DNA of 64,000 nt from Rhyzopertha dominica (taxonomy: Eukaryota > Arthropoda > Insecta > Coleoptera > Bostrichidae), in assembly GCA_025024175.1 (NCBI GenBank), contig QCXZ01000041.1, forward strand, positions 23,679,786 through 23,743,785, in the 5' to 3' direction. The notes under the pieces are model-generated. The model ran no database searches, was not told the origin of the DNA, and saw only the letters and a program-made list of their open reading frames with translations. Every line of letters begins with the position of its first letter. Positions within the stretch are counted from its first letter, which is position 1. The translations under genes were made by a program, and so were the position numbers. Of the stretch, positions 1-13,269 are shown one piece after another.

Positions 1-139
1 TCCATAAACTAACGTATAAAAATTCTAAAAAAAACGCTAAAACGGCTAATTTTTTATTTTGGACTATTGAAACATTAACATGTGCATGAAATGATATAGA
101 GAAGTAGGCAAGCAAATGTTCGAAGTNTGATCAGTCAAT

Positions 140-481
140 TTACAATTTGGCACGCCTACTCGATCCATATGACATCTCAAAACATTCTTCGGCGGAGTAA
201 CGTGGGTTTAAACCTGCTGGTACTTTATATTCCTTCCCACTGCAGTAAGCACTTGTTGAATATCTTGAGTTAACGAAGACAATTCCAAAATACCAAAAAT
301 GTCGACTAATATCAATAGACAAAAAGTTATGATCTGTAGACTCAGGGAAACTGAAGGAATTCGGAATCTGCAGGTGATTTTTAGTCCAGTCTAAAGTAAT
401 GCTAAAGGAAGAGACGATAGTAAAAATACAATATTGGAATCCAAAGCAGACTTTGTAAAAATTCGACACCGACAGTGACAA
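140..481 (-). CDS. Unidentified open reading frame, 113 codons
   Basis: The longest open frame in the first 9 kb. I do not recognise it. The C-terminal half has a coding-like mix of residues (Cys, Trp, Tyr, Pro and a basic end SSRRAKL), while the N-terminal half is hydrophobic. There is no intact neighbour and no clear promoter. It could be a relic of a mobile element, an exon of a gene outside the window, or chance. A single N at 127 lies just beyond its stop. Confidence 0.2.
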   Translation of the reverse strand: MSLSVSNFYKVCFGFQYCIFTIVSSFSITLDWTKNHLQIPNSFSFPESTDHNFLSIDISRHFWYFGIVFVNSRYSTSAYCSGKEYKVPAGLNPRYSAEECFEMSYGSSRRAKL

Positions 482-759
482 ATCTTAAATATAATATTTA
501 CGATGCCAATTTTCAAACACGTTCTGCATATTTAGTGAAAATGGTGGGTCTAACGGAGCCTGAACTAATCCAATTTTTAATAATGGTAGATTATGGCGAT
601 AGATTTCTGAGAAGTTTGTTATTAACATGGATCAAAAACGGACCTGCTACTTCACAATAAAGTGGTAATAGACTATTACATTACATTTTATTAGAAGCCG
701 AATGAAATCCCTGAGTCAGGTGACAATAAACAAGGCCGTATACCATTCAACAGTAGGTA

Positions 760-1275
760 TACTTTATCAAAAGGAGCATTTTATCGTTATAAGATCCGAT
801 TGATCCTTGAACTTCAGGAAGTCCATCCTGACCGACGCTTACAATTTTGCGAGGAGCTGATGAGAAGATATGTTGAAGACCCTAACTTTTTAAGAAATCT
901 TCTTACCGACGAACCAACTTTTTTATAATTTTTTCAAGATAATATGCTACTTGCACTGGCTGAGAGAGAAGACATTTGGTTCCAGGAAGATGTTGGTTTT
1001 CGCTGGTAACGTTTTTGCCAGTAGATGGATAGGTCGCCGGAGAGTTGTAGAGTGTAACCACCCCGATCGCCAGATTTGACTTCTTTAAATTTTTACTCTG
1101 GGGTAATTTGAAAAGTAAAGCATACGTATACTGTTCACAGACACTGAAAGAATTACAAGTTCGTATTCGAGCCGAAATGCGATTACTACCTCCAAACATT
1201 ATTAAACGCAGTGTCCAAAGTGTCTATGTACGACTTCGGCAATGTTGTAAATGGACTGCAATTTGACATTTGTTT
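760..1275 (+). pseudogene. Tc1/mariner-superfamily DDE transposase remnant
   Basis: Three broken reading frames give consecutive pieces of a Tc1-like transposase. At about 780-925 the peptide DRRLQFCEELMRRYVEDPNF is followed by LLTDEPTF, matching the catalytic LWTDEATF region. At about 1010-1070 comes RWIGRR.VVE, which in this family precedes the PRSPDLT segment with the next catalytic Asp; that segment is damaged here. At about 1110-1265 comes LKELQVRIRAEMRLLPPNII, the usual C-terminal helix region. Stops and frameshifts separate them, so no product is expected. A possible outer end is the CTTTATTTTATCGACACTCTGTATA sort of terminus near 1558-1586, but I could not find its inverted partner. 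Confidence 0.7.
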
Positions 1276-2589
1276 TTTTTAATTTTTATTTGTGAGCTCC
1301 ATATTCCATTTTCCAATCGTGCTCATTTTGATCGTCTTCTTTGTGCCAAATGACACAGTGGTTGTATTCCTTAGATAATAAGGGCTCAAATGATACAAAA
1401 ATGCATATGATTCTATATCAAAAAAATAAACATTTCATGACGTCAGATCTTCGTCACAGTAACAGACTCTTTGTTTCCGTCATCTCAAAAAAGCCCTTTT
1501 TAAATCTTCGGTTGCATGTTTAAGTGTTTTTTCGAATTTTTGCAAATAACCCTTATTTCACTTTATTTTATCGACACTCTGTATAGCCTATGTTTCTTCT
1601 GACTACATTTCTTCCTGCCGACTGCACCAATAACCATTATTATTTAAATAGCAAATACCCAATGTCGAAGGCGTTCTCGCTCAGTTTCATTGAAGATTAC
1701 GAAACAAAACGAAATGTCAGAAGTTAATTGCAGAACCAACAATAGCGCACGTTGTACTGAAATGTAACGCCATAATTTGGTGAGCACTCTCCGGCCAACG
1801 GAAACAACCGAGATTGCTGACCTTTCCGACTGTGGAAGGAATTAAACCAAAAAGGAATCGGTTAGACATGCCTCCACGCACGATCAGCTTATGAAATTTT
1901 CATGGATGTTTAAAATTTAAACTCGGTAATTAATATTCAAGCGGTGTCTTCGACGGAACAATGAGCTGGCAGCACGTAGGACGTGCGAGAAGTTGTCGAA
2001 GGATGTAAGAAAGGTGTTATTTAAAGAGACCGTGATTAATATGCATTAATATGTTTCTAAATGGAACTGATGCAGTGCAACTTGCAAGGCACCTGGTTCA
2101 GATACGTCAGTAAAACTACTTAAGTAGTTAAGATACCGGACAGTGTCCTTGCGAGAATTTTGTGTCTAATTAAAAACCAGTACATATGATACTTATTAGG
2201 TATGATTCATAGGAAAATTACTAATATATGTATAACGGGTGTTAAACCATCAAGTTTTTCTATTCTTAAGATTAGATATGTTAATCAACCAAACACTAAA
2301 TATAGTAACTGTCTTAGTATCCACTTCTATAAGCTCTTATATAAGCTCTCTTCGGTGTATGTAAATGCATCGTATTTTTGTGTCAAATTCATTAATTTTT
2401 CCGCATAAACCCATTCGATATACAAACTCTTCTTTTATTTGCAGTGGTAATTGGTAAATCTGATGAGTGAAATCAACCAGGGGATTATAACATTTCCAAA
2501 CCAATATATGGTAAGAGTAAGAATAATTTATAAATATATGTAAAGAAGACATGTTAACTGTCAAATCGAATACGTAGGTATTATTCATG

Positions 2590-2960
2590 TGAATTATTTC
2601 ATCCCCTTAAAGGTGGAATCTTCAAAAACGATGGAACACATGTTTATTGTGTTCTAATCCAAAACCTAAATAATAATATTTCATGTTTTAATTTAAAAAA
2701 TGACAAATCTCCCATACAACCTTTCATCTCCTATTTTACCCCCTTAAGTGTGAAATTTTAAATAACAATGGAACAAGTGTATATTTATTTTTAATCAAAA
2801 GATAAAATAAATTTTCGTGCTTCTAGCTTCAAAAATGCCGAACTTCCATTGTAATTTTTATCCTCTATTCCTGGCCCTTAGGGGTAGAATTTCTAAAAAT
2901 TCATCCTTAGTGGATATTTACGTTATGAAACTGGACAATGCATGTGTTTATCTTCAATCG
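2590..2960. repeat. Three diverged tandem units around a CCCCTTA motif
   Basis: The motif ccccctta plus a following gtggaattt-like stretch and aaaaa run recurs near 2605, 2739 and 2875, spacing about 135 bp. Unit three carries the phrase ttcatccttagtggatatt. This looks like a fragment of a dispersed insect repeat with internal tandem units. No coding content was seen in it. Confidence 0.5.
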
Positions 2961-5900
2961 TTTACGGTTGGCGATGATGAATCAGACAGTGGCCGGTCAG
3001 CACGTTTTATAAGTATAAATAAAAAATCAATAACGGTAAGTCCATAATTTCTGTAATATTTTTGCATCAAATAAAAATTAATATATGACTCCTCCCATAG
3101 ATCGGAATTCTAGCACTGCTACTACAGCCAAAAAATAATGAATATATACAGAAGCAATTCCATATAAAAGTATGAACTTCAACTTCACAGTCTATAAGTT
3201 AACCAAGTTCACAATGAGCAAATATCCACAAAGTGACCCAATGAATATATGTGACAAAAATGTTCGACCAGACGAAGTATAAAACGCGATATTTCAGGGC
3301 CGTTTTTATTTGTAAATGTATACGAGGCGTATAAAATACGGACAGCTAAAATTATTCATTTATAAATAACAATATTATTATACAGATCTATTTGAGCGTT
3401 GTGCGTTGTTTTACATATTTATAAAAATGTTTCTTCTTTTGAAAACGACTAAAAAATCAATTGATAATTTGCAACAAGTATACACTGAAAAAATTATGTG
3501 CCAATAGAAGTGACAAGTGAATTCGTGACATAGGTATTCTACTTTGAACGAGATTGTATAAAATGCAATTGAACAGAAAAACAAGAAGAATACCCGAAGA
3601 GCTAAGCATCGAAATAAAGAAAGTAATTATTAGCATGTATAGCGAACATATAATTTTTACAGTCGGCCTAGAAATAAGTGTGAAATTTATTAATTAACTG
3701 TTCACGGTTGATTATGAAGTTAAAAATGTGTGTGGTGAGTGGTTTACTTTTGTGAACGGGAGAAAGATATTATATGTAGTTCGTCAAATTTGAATTGCTC
3801 CAAATGCAATGCACGTTGGATACAACACGCAATCTATACCTAAACATCCATTTTTACAAGGGATTTAAAATAAAAGTTGAACAGAACCGTATTACTGACA
3901 ATTTAGTTAACAAAAAAGAACTTGGACAACCATGTATGTATACATTTTATGGATGCTATTAGGCCAAATGGATTTTTTATACAACTAGGAGATATAGTTG
4001 TTGCAGGTCAACCACAATTTAAACCAATGCGTGGTTAGATTAAATCCCGAAAAGAATTGCTCCTTTGAGAAGATATTTAAATTATAGAGAATGAATATCT
4101 TTATAACTTAACGTGTATGTTAAATAACCTATACTTTTAAGATAATATTTTCTCGGAAAGATCGCTGTCGTTATAAAACACTGATAAAAAGTTATTGGTC
4201 TGACCTCTCGATTACACCTGTAATCTTTGTCAAAGACGAAGAACCTCAAAATTCGTCTGACACAAGATCAAACAAATTTTGTTATTGAAGTTACCAGATC
4301 AGTATACATCTTGCTTTACATTGTACAAAATGTTTGGGAACACTTGATAGCTTAAAAAAAGACACATTGATTATAATGCAATGTCTCTAAAGGCATGTTA
4401 CATGCTCAACATTTCCAAGCAACTCCATCAGGGACTGTCATCATTCATTAAAATGTGTGTTACAATACTTATCACTACCGCGAAAAGAATGCATAAGTAA
4501 GTATTGACAATCTTCCTCTTCTTAACTTCTTTCTCCTTACCTAGATGCAACGATCTAGTACTTGTTATTTAACACCACCTCTTTGTTGGGCGATCGTTTC
4601 GGATACTTATCACCTATTATAACCTATACAGTTTTAATGCTGCTATACGATCATCAGAATTTCAGTATGACTTTAGAACAATTTTAACTCTAGTGTGAGT
4701 TCACGCGTCTTCTCTGACATTACCAAAAACGGAAACATGCGCCTCCACCCAATCATGCCTCGAAATGGATCTTGTCCATCTAACTGTAACCCTGGCCATC
4801 TCAATGTCACTTACGTACGCGACTCGGCTTCAATTATTATAAACCAGTTCCCGATGCATTCTTCCAGTTTACGTCTCCTATAACTGTGCGGCAGATGTTG
4901 AATATAGAGTCATAAAGCTTTATCATTGCGTGAGAGTGGTTCCAAACCATGATCGGTGTAGGAGGTAGGATTTCCAGATGTCACACATTCTTAGAACACA
5001 AAATACAATGTAGGAGCTCCAACGAAGTTCAATATTGTTTCAGCACTTCAAAACCAGGTATATCACTCTAGTATTAAATATTAAATTGCTGGAAAGGAAT
5101 CACCCGACATCTAGCATAGTACAGGTTAGGCGCGGAAGCAATAAACTTAACGTTGATCTTATGTTTTCCGATCTCATATTCTTGAACGTCACCTCTTAGC
5201 AGTCGTCGTTACAAGAAGACAAAAAAGCAGGTCCAACCCGTAAGCAAAAATACAGATACGGAACACACGGACAATACGGAATGGTATATTCCACTTCGTA
5301 ATAACAAACAGAGAATCTAACGAAATCATATGAATTATGTCAATAGTAAACGATGGTAGGTAAAATGGCGACGTATAAAATTCACGAAAAAATACATTCG
5401 AATTAGGTATTCTTTACATTATTTGCATTTTCCTCGAGCCCCTATTTTCAACTGACAACACTGCTAGATCATCACACAGTTATAACTGATTTATACTATT
5501 ACTCAAGCAGCCTTTTATTATTTCACTGCTCTACTTAACGAAAAGCTGCAGTTATTTAATTAAATAACAGTCAAATAGATCATTGGGTCACGTATAAATG
5601 CTATGTGTAATCAGATTCCACATTATTCTTCTTGATTTGCTTTACTTGATTATTTGCTAGGGTTTTTACATCTCGTACTAAGCAAACATACGGTTTACGA
5701 ACAGTAGAGTGAGAGAATGCAAAGGTATACGGTTAGGTTAAAAATACATATCCCCCGTTAAATGACGAAAGATAAATAAACAAAATATGGTAAGAAACAC
5801 TCAAGAGCTGAAGCAAATTTTGTACATTAAAGAACAGAATTCAATTAATATTCAAGCAGTTGTTGACGTTGCTAACTACGAAACTTCCATTGCCAAAACA

Positions 5901-7600
5901 AACGACAAGACATAATATTAATATAATAACCTTTTTATAGGATATAGTGGCAAGACTACGAATTTTNAGATGCTTATGCCCTGAAACAAAAGTATTTAAA
6001 CTTCAGGCATGCTCCACTTATATAACATACTTTATGGAACGAATACGATGCATCTAAAACAATTTCGGAACATCTTCTCTTCGTTCCTCACAAAACACTT
6101 ACAAAATATGCATATGGAAATATGACTGATTTTATCTAAATAACAATAAAATGTAACAGTAAAAAGTTCGTTATAAGACAAAGCATAGAAAATGAAGAAA
6201 AAGAGACACCTCGTAAGCGAATATCCAAGCAGCCCTGTTTAACAAGATCTCCAATGCTGATAATGTTAAGGTAATGAAGAGCTTTAAAAATTCCTGTTGG
6301 GAAATGTCAAGTAAAAAAATCTACAAAAAAAACCAGGGGACTAACAAATCTAACACAACGTCCAATGTTCAAAACAACCTTTATTTCGCACACAAACGTT
6401 ATATAACTTTTGAAAACAGACAGGATATTTGTCGCCAATGGGCGTAGCAGGAAGTTGACCTTAAACATGTCATTTAACGTAGAAGGCTGTCCCAAGAAAG
6501 CAGTTTTAAACGCATTCCTGTGTATAATATTCGGGCAACATTTAAATTCAGTTTGTTGTAACCTTGAATCGCTAATGTTCTGTAACGAACGCTCTTACTT
6601 TTGTTGTGGACCTGCCCGTAACGATTGCATAACCGTTGGGATTTTATTATCGTACGCCTTGCTCACTGCTTTCTTTACGATTGCCGCTAAATTCTTCCAT
6701 ATTAGTTACAAAAAAAAGTTATGAAATTTTTGTTTAAATTCAGCTATTGCATTCTACAAAAAATGAGTTACAATTATTAGCTACGATAGGAAAAACAATT
6801 GTATAAAAGAGCTAAAGCCTCAGTGCCATACCTATTTGCAAGTACATATCGGGGACGTTTTCGAAATATCTTGAAAGCATCAGATGATGATCTATCCCTG
6901 TATGCTAATAGTAATTTTTAAATCCTGCAATGGTCTGTGCAATGTCGAATGAGGATAATTCTTTCACTATTATTTTGTAATCATATTGCCCTGGATAAAA
7001 AGTAGTTGGGTAGCTGTGCCTCTCAAAGTCAGTTCTGTCAACTAACTTCAGTTACTCTAGGTCAGTAAAATAATTAAATAAAATGTGTTCATTCATTACT
7101 CTACCACACCTCAAAGGCACTCAATTCCAAAGTACGTTTTACTTAAAAAACACGCGTAGCTACAATAAAAAACAATTTCAAAATTGTGTTTGTTGAATCC
7201 AAAAAAAAACTGGTTATTCTAATTTAAAAAAAATACAATAGTTCCAGCTCCAGCATCCAAATTTTATTGAAATGTCCACAAGATATAATATTTGAAATTA
7301 TTTGATCGTTCTCGTTAATCCGTATAGTATCCTACTGCAGGTATCAGTCTCTTATATAGCAGCGTAAAACCTGATAATGATAACTTTATTTATGAATGTT
7401 CTACATATTTTCAGTTGCAGATGGACACTTTGCATGAAGCATGATACAAATACGAGTAATATTCTATGTATCACTCCAACAAGACCAACGATAAACAGCG
7501 TTAACGTTTCGATAATATTATTACTTGTCAGCAAGATTTAACAATGCTTATTTCAAGGCGGCAAATATCACTTCAGGTCAGGTCAGCCTTAGTTCCTACG
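2961..7600. other. No gene recognised
   Basis: AT-rich sequence with only short open frames. Nothing that I could match to a protein family, RNA gene or well-formed repeat. The frames at 4695-4883 and 6410-6724 are open but have no recognisable motif. One N lies at 5967. Confidence 0.5.
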
Positions 7601-7639
7601 CTCTGTAGAAAGTCATATAGCATATTGCCAAGTTGACTG

Positions 7640-7870
7640 TTTTTGAATGCCAAAGCAGCTAATGGTATTGCTACAGCTACGGACAGTTCTCCAAGGCAGA
7701 AAGCAGATAGATAATAAAACCGATTCCTTATGTTCAGATCTAAGGGAAACTGTCAGTGGTGTCCCACAAGGTAGCATAATGGAACCGATACCTGTTTGTT
7801 GTAAATTCACATATTCATCTTTATGCTGATGACGTTCAGTCATATATGCCTTGTGAAGCAGAAGAAGCTA
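7640..7870 (+). pseudogene. Non-LTR reverse transcriptase fragment
   Basis: The frame starting near 7690 reads GRKQI then SDLRETVSGVPQGSIMEP, the RT motif GVPQGS(I/V)LGP of CR1/Jockey-type LINEs. After a deletion of the segment that normally follows, another frame gives HLYADDVQSYMPC, the YADD catalytic box. So the palm survives only as two fused pieces. No 5' or 3' end of the element can be placed. The open frame at 7911-8096 immediately after it has no recognised motif. Confidence 0.7.
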
Positions 7871-8109
7871 ATAACGTAATAGCAATGTTGGTGGGGTTGT
7901 ACTTGATTGGGTGATTAGTGCTAAGAGTTTGGGTGTAGACGACGTCATTGATAAAGACTTTTATGTTTCAGTAGTCATTGCAAACCCGGCTTTTGTAATT
8001 AAAAACAATATATGGCTTAAAGATATTTTGGATAAAAGTACCATATCAAAATTAGTAATGGCGTTAATGTATCCCCTTACTGTTGATAGTTTATAGGAAG
8101 ATTTAAAGA

Positions 8110-10660
8110 AAAAAATACCACTCGAGGCTTGGATAAAACCGTAACAGCTGCATAGTTAAAAACAAATTAATTACTGCACTCATCAAACATTTGATTAATT
8201 GAATCTTAATTAGTAAATAAATACCATTAGTATCAGTGCAGGTTCACTTACTGCTCTAAGGTCCATGATGCAATATATTTATGGAATATTTAATGATTTG
8301 TATTAATTAATTTGTGACCCTTCTTTACGTCAGATGCCGACAGATAAATACGATTATACGCAGAACTATAAAGCGTCGCATTTAGAAGGCGTGTGGCCTG
8401 CCTCAAGTCATGTAAAAAATAAAATTACTAGCTATCTTAACATGTGATGCTCTGACCCAAATACCAACCATCGACAAAGCATCTAATTCTACCCTAATGC
8501 TAACATCACACTTTTGCAAACAAAGCTAATCGTGCCAATGATGGAAATTGTTCATGTACTGGACCAGTAGGACATTGGCACCGAAGAAACTTCTCGTGTA
8601 GCAGCTNACGCCGGCTACGATTTGTGGTGACCTGCGTATTTATCCAGCAGCATGGTTTTCTATTCTAGAATATCGGCACACGCTAAGCCAGGTGCTAAAG
8701 GTCAAACAGAGAAACCGTTTCATTTAATGCTATCGTGGAAAGATTTCTCTCGGAACATCCGAGACTATTCAAGTAACCTGTGGGGAAACAAGTCTATTTT
8801 ATATGATAACAATTTTTTAAACTATAAAGAGATGAGTAATTCAATACCTAGTAAAGACTAAAGACAAGCACGTATAAAACAAAATAAAAATTAATACAGT
8901 TATCTAAAGTTGGGGTGTAGATACGATGGTCGTTTAGTAAATAACAAGACGGACTGCTAGAGCTCAAACACAGTTTATTTAATCATTAAATGCTTTAGGG
9001 TCGTCAAGTTGGTCTGTCAGTGCTGCTCCTGTCTTTTAGAATAGTGTAGTGGCATCTACCGAGAAATTGTAGTAGAATTAAGAAAATTGTAGTAGATTTT
9101 TCGATTATCGATGTCTGAATATTATAATATTCAGACAACGCCTCTTGGCCTCTTGGGCTCCCCTACTATTAATTTTGATATCCACTATCTAATTTATTTC
9201 AGTGATACAAATCGTTCTGTGGTAGCTGTTAATATTGAGCATTTACTAAACAGTATGAAAATTGTATTTTTCGTTGCACATACAAAAACTAGTTACCTTC
9301 TAGCAACCATACGTTCTCAGTGAAACCAAGTATTTTATACCCCGAATAAAATAAAAGGGTTCCACATTTTTGGAGGTAGATATAGTAATTACCATTCATT
9401 CCGCAATTTGCTACACTTTCTTTTCGTGCGTTGTTACTTGAATGACAAATTAGGAAATCCACCAACTATTTACTCTTGCTTTCTCAAAAGGTATAAGTCG
9501 TTTGGTAAAAGTGTAACGTGTCCGTGGAAATTAAATCAGTCCGAACTTCCACACGTTTACGAACTGGATTTCATAGCAAAAGGATTACCGCAACAAGTAG
9601 GAAACTTGATAGCCAAGCTTGTAAATATTTGCTTAGCCAGTGATTGCTCTTGTATGAATAACTCTAGTGTTTTTGCCCAGCAGATGGTGTCTGAAGAACA
9701 GATAGCTGCAAGTGCATCATCTCGTACCACTTTTTAGGTCAGTAACACCGATTTTTTTTTCTCAGCTTAACGCTAAGTGTTCTAAATATTCCAAGCTCGT
9801 TAGTCATACATAACCTGTTTTTAAATTTCTGCCTGACTACGTGATAATAATGAATGTCAAGCTATAAATCATACGTACTCTGCGGTTTCATTTGCAAATA
9901 CTTAACTATTGTATCGTGGTTGTATGTGGTTTACAGAAACATGTTGCCTTGAGGTGTTTAGAATATCAACGAAAATTGTGGAACACACGTATATATTAAA
10001 TTTCACAATATCATCGAATAAATATATCATGCTGCGTATACGCCAGTCGCAATAACTATTGTTTGGCAACAATCTGGATTTTTTACTAGAAGTGGTAAAC
10101 CTCCGTAATGAAATAGGGAATTCTCAAACAGTACGAGATATAATGAATTGTGCATTATAGTGTATATATTCGTAAAAACCAGGAATTCAAACACACAATT
10201 CAGTAGGTAATAATGCATTTTTTGTAGTGAGTGTTAATAATAAAGAAAATGAACCGAAAAGAATATATTTTCGCCAGCAGATGTTTTGCAACGACTTGTA
10301 GCTATTATTGTTTATTCACCTGCTAATACGTTCATGTTGTACTTGGCAATTACCATTTTACGTATTTTTTTGTCCATTAAATTTACGATTTTAATTCGTT
10401 TTCTTTCACATTAACAAATAACACAAATATGTAGGAAGAAAATGCAATATTCAATACTGTTATTATGTCATTTAGATGGCAATAAACTCTGGAATTGGAT
10501 TAAACTAAGTAGGTACCATTTGTAAGAAATTTGGAGTGATACTAATGAATAATGATATCGATCACAATATCGGAAAACAAGTTTATTATTAGGTATGTAA
10601 CATAAAGAAGAAAGTGATTAATTCCTTTACAGTCTGCACTGGTAGGTAATTACAAGTTAG
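8110..10660. other. No gene recognised; one unassigned 109-codon frame
   Basis: AT-rich. The frame 9408-9737 (+) is open for 109 codons with a run LPHVYELDFIAKGLPQQVGN that looks protein-like, and its stop TAG is followed by GTCAGTAA, which would also suit a splice donor, but I recognise no family. An N lies at 8607. The rest shows no motif that I can support. Confidence 0.3.
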
Positions 10661-10808
10661 TTGGCCGTGGTCGTGTCGTTTCTTCTTTTTTAAAGTTTCG
10701 CCCACTGTTGTAATAAGCATCTTCAGAGCGGACTTCATCGTGAACGAAGTTATCTCCGAACGAACATCAGTGGGCGAAACATCAGTGAAGAAAAAGCCGC
10801 CACGGTTA
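10661..10808. repeat. Head-to-head inverted repeat with GGGCGAAAC hairpin motif (Penelope-like?)
   Basis: Left arm, read on the minus strand, runs CTGAAGATGC ... CAGTGGGCGAAAC, then AAAGAAGAAACG and CACGACCACGGCC. Right arm on the plus strand repeats CAGTGGGCGAAAC, then GAAGAAAAAGCCGCCACGG. The arms face each other around about 50 bp. CTGAAGA followed by a stem and GAAAC resembles the hammerhead-type hairpin found in Penelope-like retroelement ends and in some SINEs. No protein of such an element lies next to it. Confidence 0.45.
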
Positions 10809-11793
10809 TGCCAGATAACTCTGAATCACATATCACTTAAAAAGCGACAGAACTCCCGCCTTCAATACCTGTACATACAATCAACCGCATGTTAAATATG
10901 GAATTCACAATCTGGTGTATTGTGTCATCTTCTAAAACTTGCAAGTCTATTTATACGCATTTTACGTATAGCTACGAATCTGCTTATGCAATTCTCTTTA
11001 GTATCTACCATAATGATTACTGACATTCTGAATGTAAACTGTCATGCCCGAGCGACTTCAGCTAATTCTATAAACAAAGCACCATTTTTAAAGAAGTCTT
11101 GTATCAAAATGTATAGGCTCCTTAGGTCAAGTTCAATGTCTCATTAGTCTGTAATCGCTGTACTACTGTGTTCAAATAATAGGGTGAATTACTTATTTTA
11201 AATTCACGGACATAATGAGAGCATACAACAATTTTTTGTAGTAATATCCTTGATATATATGAAGGATCTCAAGTCAATATATTTACTTGCAGAAGCAGTT
11301 GTGTTTTTGTCAACATATGAAGTGAACACTAAGACCTAAAAAAACCACGTCAATCAGTCCAAAATCAAGGTCATGTTTACAGTTTTCTCTCACTATCGGG
11401 ACGTAGTGCACTATGAATGCTTTTCAAGAGGCCAAATGGGGTTGTAGACCATATTTTTTTTATTGCAGAATATGAATCTACATAAAAAATAATAGACCCC
11501 TGTTAACTTATCTTTTTTCCAAATCGCTTATATAAACGTCAAAAAAATGGTAAAGTTTAAATATTTGAATGTGTGACGTAGGTTGACCCTGCCGCTTGTG
11601 ATTGGCAGCAGCTGTGTGTTGTTGCCAGGGCACAATAATTTTCAGCGTTCCAGTTGCCTAGCGTGTTTTTCGCTGTCAACTGCCGACGAACGGACGAAGA
11701 GCGTCATTCATAACCTCTCAGTAACAGTAACCCTCGTGTGTTTTTTTGCTTTTGTTTATCGATCACGATTATATCGTTCAAAACGCGGACGAA

Positions 11794-11990
11794 ATGGCTG
11801 CTGAAAAGAAATGTTTTGTGCCAACATGCGCAAATACTAGTATTGTTGGTCAAGAGAAGAAATTTTTAATTGTACTCGAAGAAAAATGAGACGAAAATTG
11901 TGGTGCTATTCAGTAGATACTAACAGCAAGTCGCTTGTGTTAAAGAAAATCCTCGCAAAATCAAACCAAACGTAAATGTAAACAAACAGA
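11794..11990 (+). pseudogene. THAP zinc-finger N-terminus, frameshifted
   Basis: The ATG at 11794 opens MAAEKKCFVPTCANTS, which fits the start of a THAP domain (CxVPxCxNxS with two zinc-binding Cys). The first frame stops after 32 codons, and a shifted frame continues with MRRKLWCYSVD, matching the usual RKKW block of the family. The rest of the domain and any catalytic region are missing. It sits inside a TIR element, so it is most likely from a THAP-type transposase rather than a host regulator. Confidence 0.55.
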
Positions 11991-12007
11991 TCATCTGTGT
12001 ATCTGTA

Positions 12008-12550
12008 CAGTGTTGCCACTGGGGCTGATAGAAATTCCGCTAGATTGCCGCATCGAATCCGCTAAAATTTTTAAGACAGGGTAATCTGTTGATATACAAG
12101 GGGATTTATTATTTATTTTACATAAATAATTATTAGTTTCCTACAATTATACTATAACGTTAAAAATATCGTTGTCGAGCTCGTGTTCCTTCCAGAAATA
12201 TGTTTTTTTGCTTTTTACTTGGTTTAAGATAATAATATCTGCCTCATCTGACAGTCTGAGCTGCAACGTGAAACACACAAGCACTATTGAGACGTTCGTA
12301 AAATTTTGGATTGTTAGGTAAAAAAAGCAGGAAATATAATATTTCCCAGGCAAGGAATACTGTAATCATCGAGTCACCTAGCATAAATAAATCGATTGTA
12401 GATACTTCATATCTAAGTTTCCCATATTTATACGCCAAAGTGAAACATTAATATTAATTAAAAACTTTCTTTCGTTAAAATATCTGCTAACCGCTAAAAC
12501 TTATATTTTTCGGTTGGGCGAGAATTTTATCCGCTAAGTTGGCAACACTG
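12008..12550. mobile_element. Nested non-coding element with CAGTGTTGCCA ends
   Basis: It begins CAGTGTTGCCAC and ends GTTGGCAACACTG. The subterminal words CCGCTA and TAGCGG also recur in inverse orientation. About 540 bp with no protein motif. It interrupts the THAP-bearing element. The same CAGTGTTGCCAACT word occurs at the inner ends of the long inverted repeat near 40.3 and 47.2 kb. Flanking bases (atctgta and aacagat) do not form a direct duplication. Confidence 0.5.
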
Positions 12551-12829
12551 AACAGATGTCTCTTCTATGAGTCAAACGCGAAATCACGGTAGGTGTACCG
12601 TGGCGAAATGCCATCCCACCACACTCCCCACTCTAACCGGGTCAACTGACGTTGCTAGCAATATTTGAATTTGGCGGAAAACTTTAGAAGGAGAAAATAA
12701 GACAATATAACGTTAGAAATATTTTTTTTGTTGCTAGTATCTCACTTAATTGGGTCTAGAAAAACCTACAAATGTGTTGCAATAACGATTTGTGATCGAG
12801 GGCTACAACCCCATTCACAAGGAACATTA

Positions 12830-13262
12830 TTAAAGTATTATGTATCGTTTGCGTGATAGTATTCACCGCAAAGGCCGGAAATATGGACAAACATCTCTTA
12901 GTTTTTGCATCATGATAATGAGACCATTTCGCCAAAAGCGTGACTCATCGTTACGCTACCACCGCATTAGCCTGATGTAGCACCGAGTGACTTCTGGTTA
13001 TTAACTAAACCCAGAATACTTGTCCGCACACGCCGTTTCTATTCGATTGAAGAAATAATAGCAGATCGACGAAAGCATTGAAGGCCATACCGGAAAAGGA
13101 CTTTTCAGACTGTTTCGAGAGCTGGAAAAAACGTTGTCATGGCATAAATGCAGTGTATCGGGCAGTAGGGATTATTTGAAGGAGACAAAGTGATATTGAA
13201 AAATAAATAATGATTTTTTCCATTTTTTAAACAAATTCACCTTATTTTTTGTATAGTGTTAA
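12830..13262 (+). pseudogene. mariner transposase C-terminal remnant
   Basis: Broken frames give, in order, YRLRDSIHRKGRK, then LFLHHDNE (catalytic Asp of the HHDNA motif), PDVAPSDFWL (third catalytic Asp of the mariner DDD triad), RRFYSIEEIIAD, KALKAIPEKDF and a CFESWKKR tail, ending in EGDKVILKNK. The order and spacing are those of the last half of a mariner transposase. Several stops and frameshifts make it inactive. The sequence tatttttt gtatagtgtt at about 13245-13260 may be the outer end. Confidence 0.8.
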
Positions 13263-13269
13263 TTCAATA

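Larger units (their letters stand above)
11434..12817 (+). mobile_element. TIR element carrying a THAP-domain relic
   Basis: The left end aaatggggttgtagacc (11434-11450) is matched in inverse by gggctacaaccccattc (12800-12816). Similarity continues inward for over 60 bp (for example TAGACCC blocks on both sides). Between them lies an ATG followed by the start of a THAP zinc finger and a second, unrelated nested insertion. The size (about 1.4 kb) is too small for a full THAP transposase such as the P type, so this is an internally deleted copy. Target duplication not clear. Confidence 0.5.
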
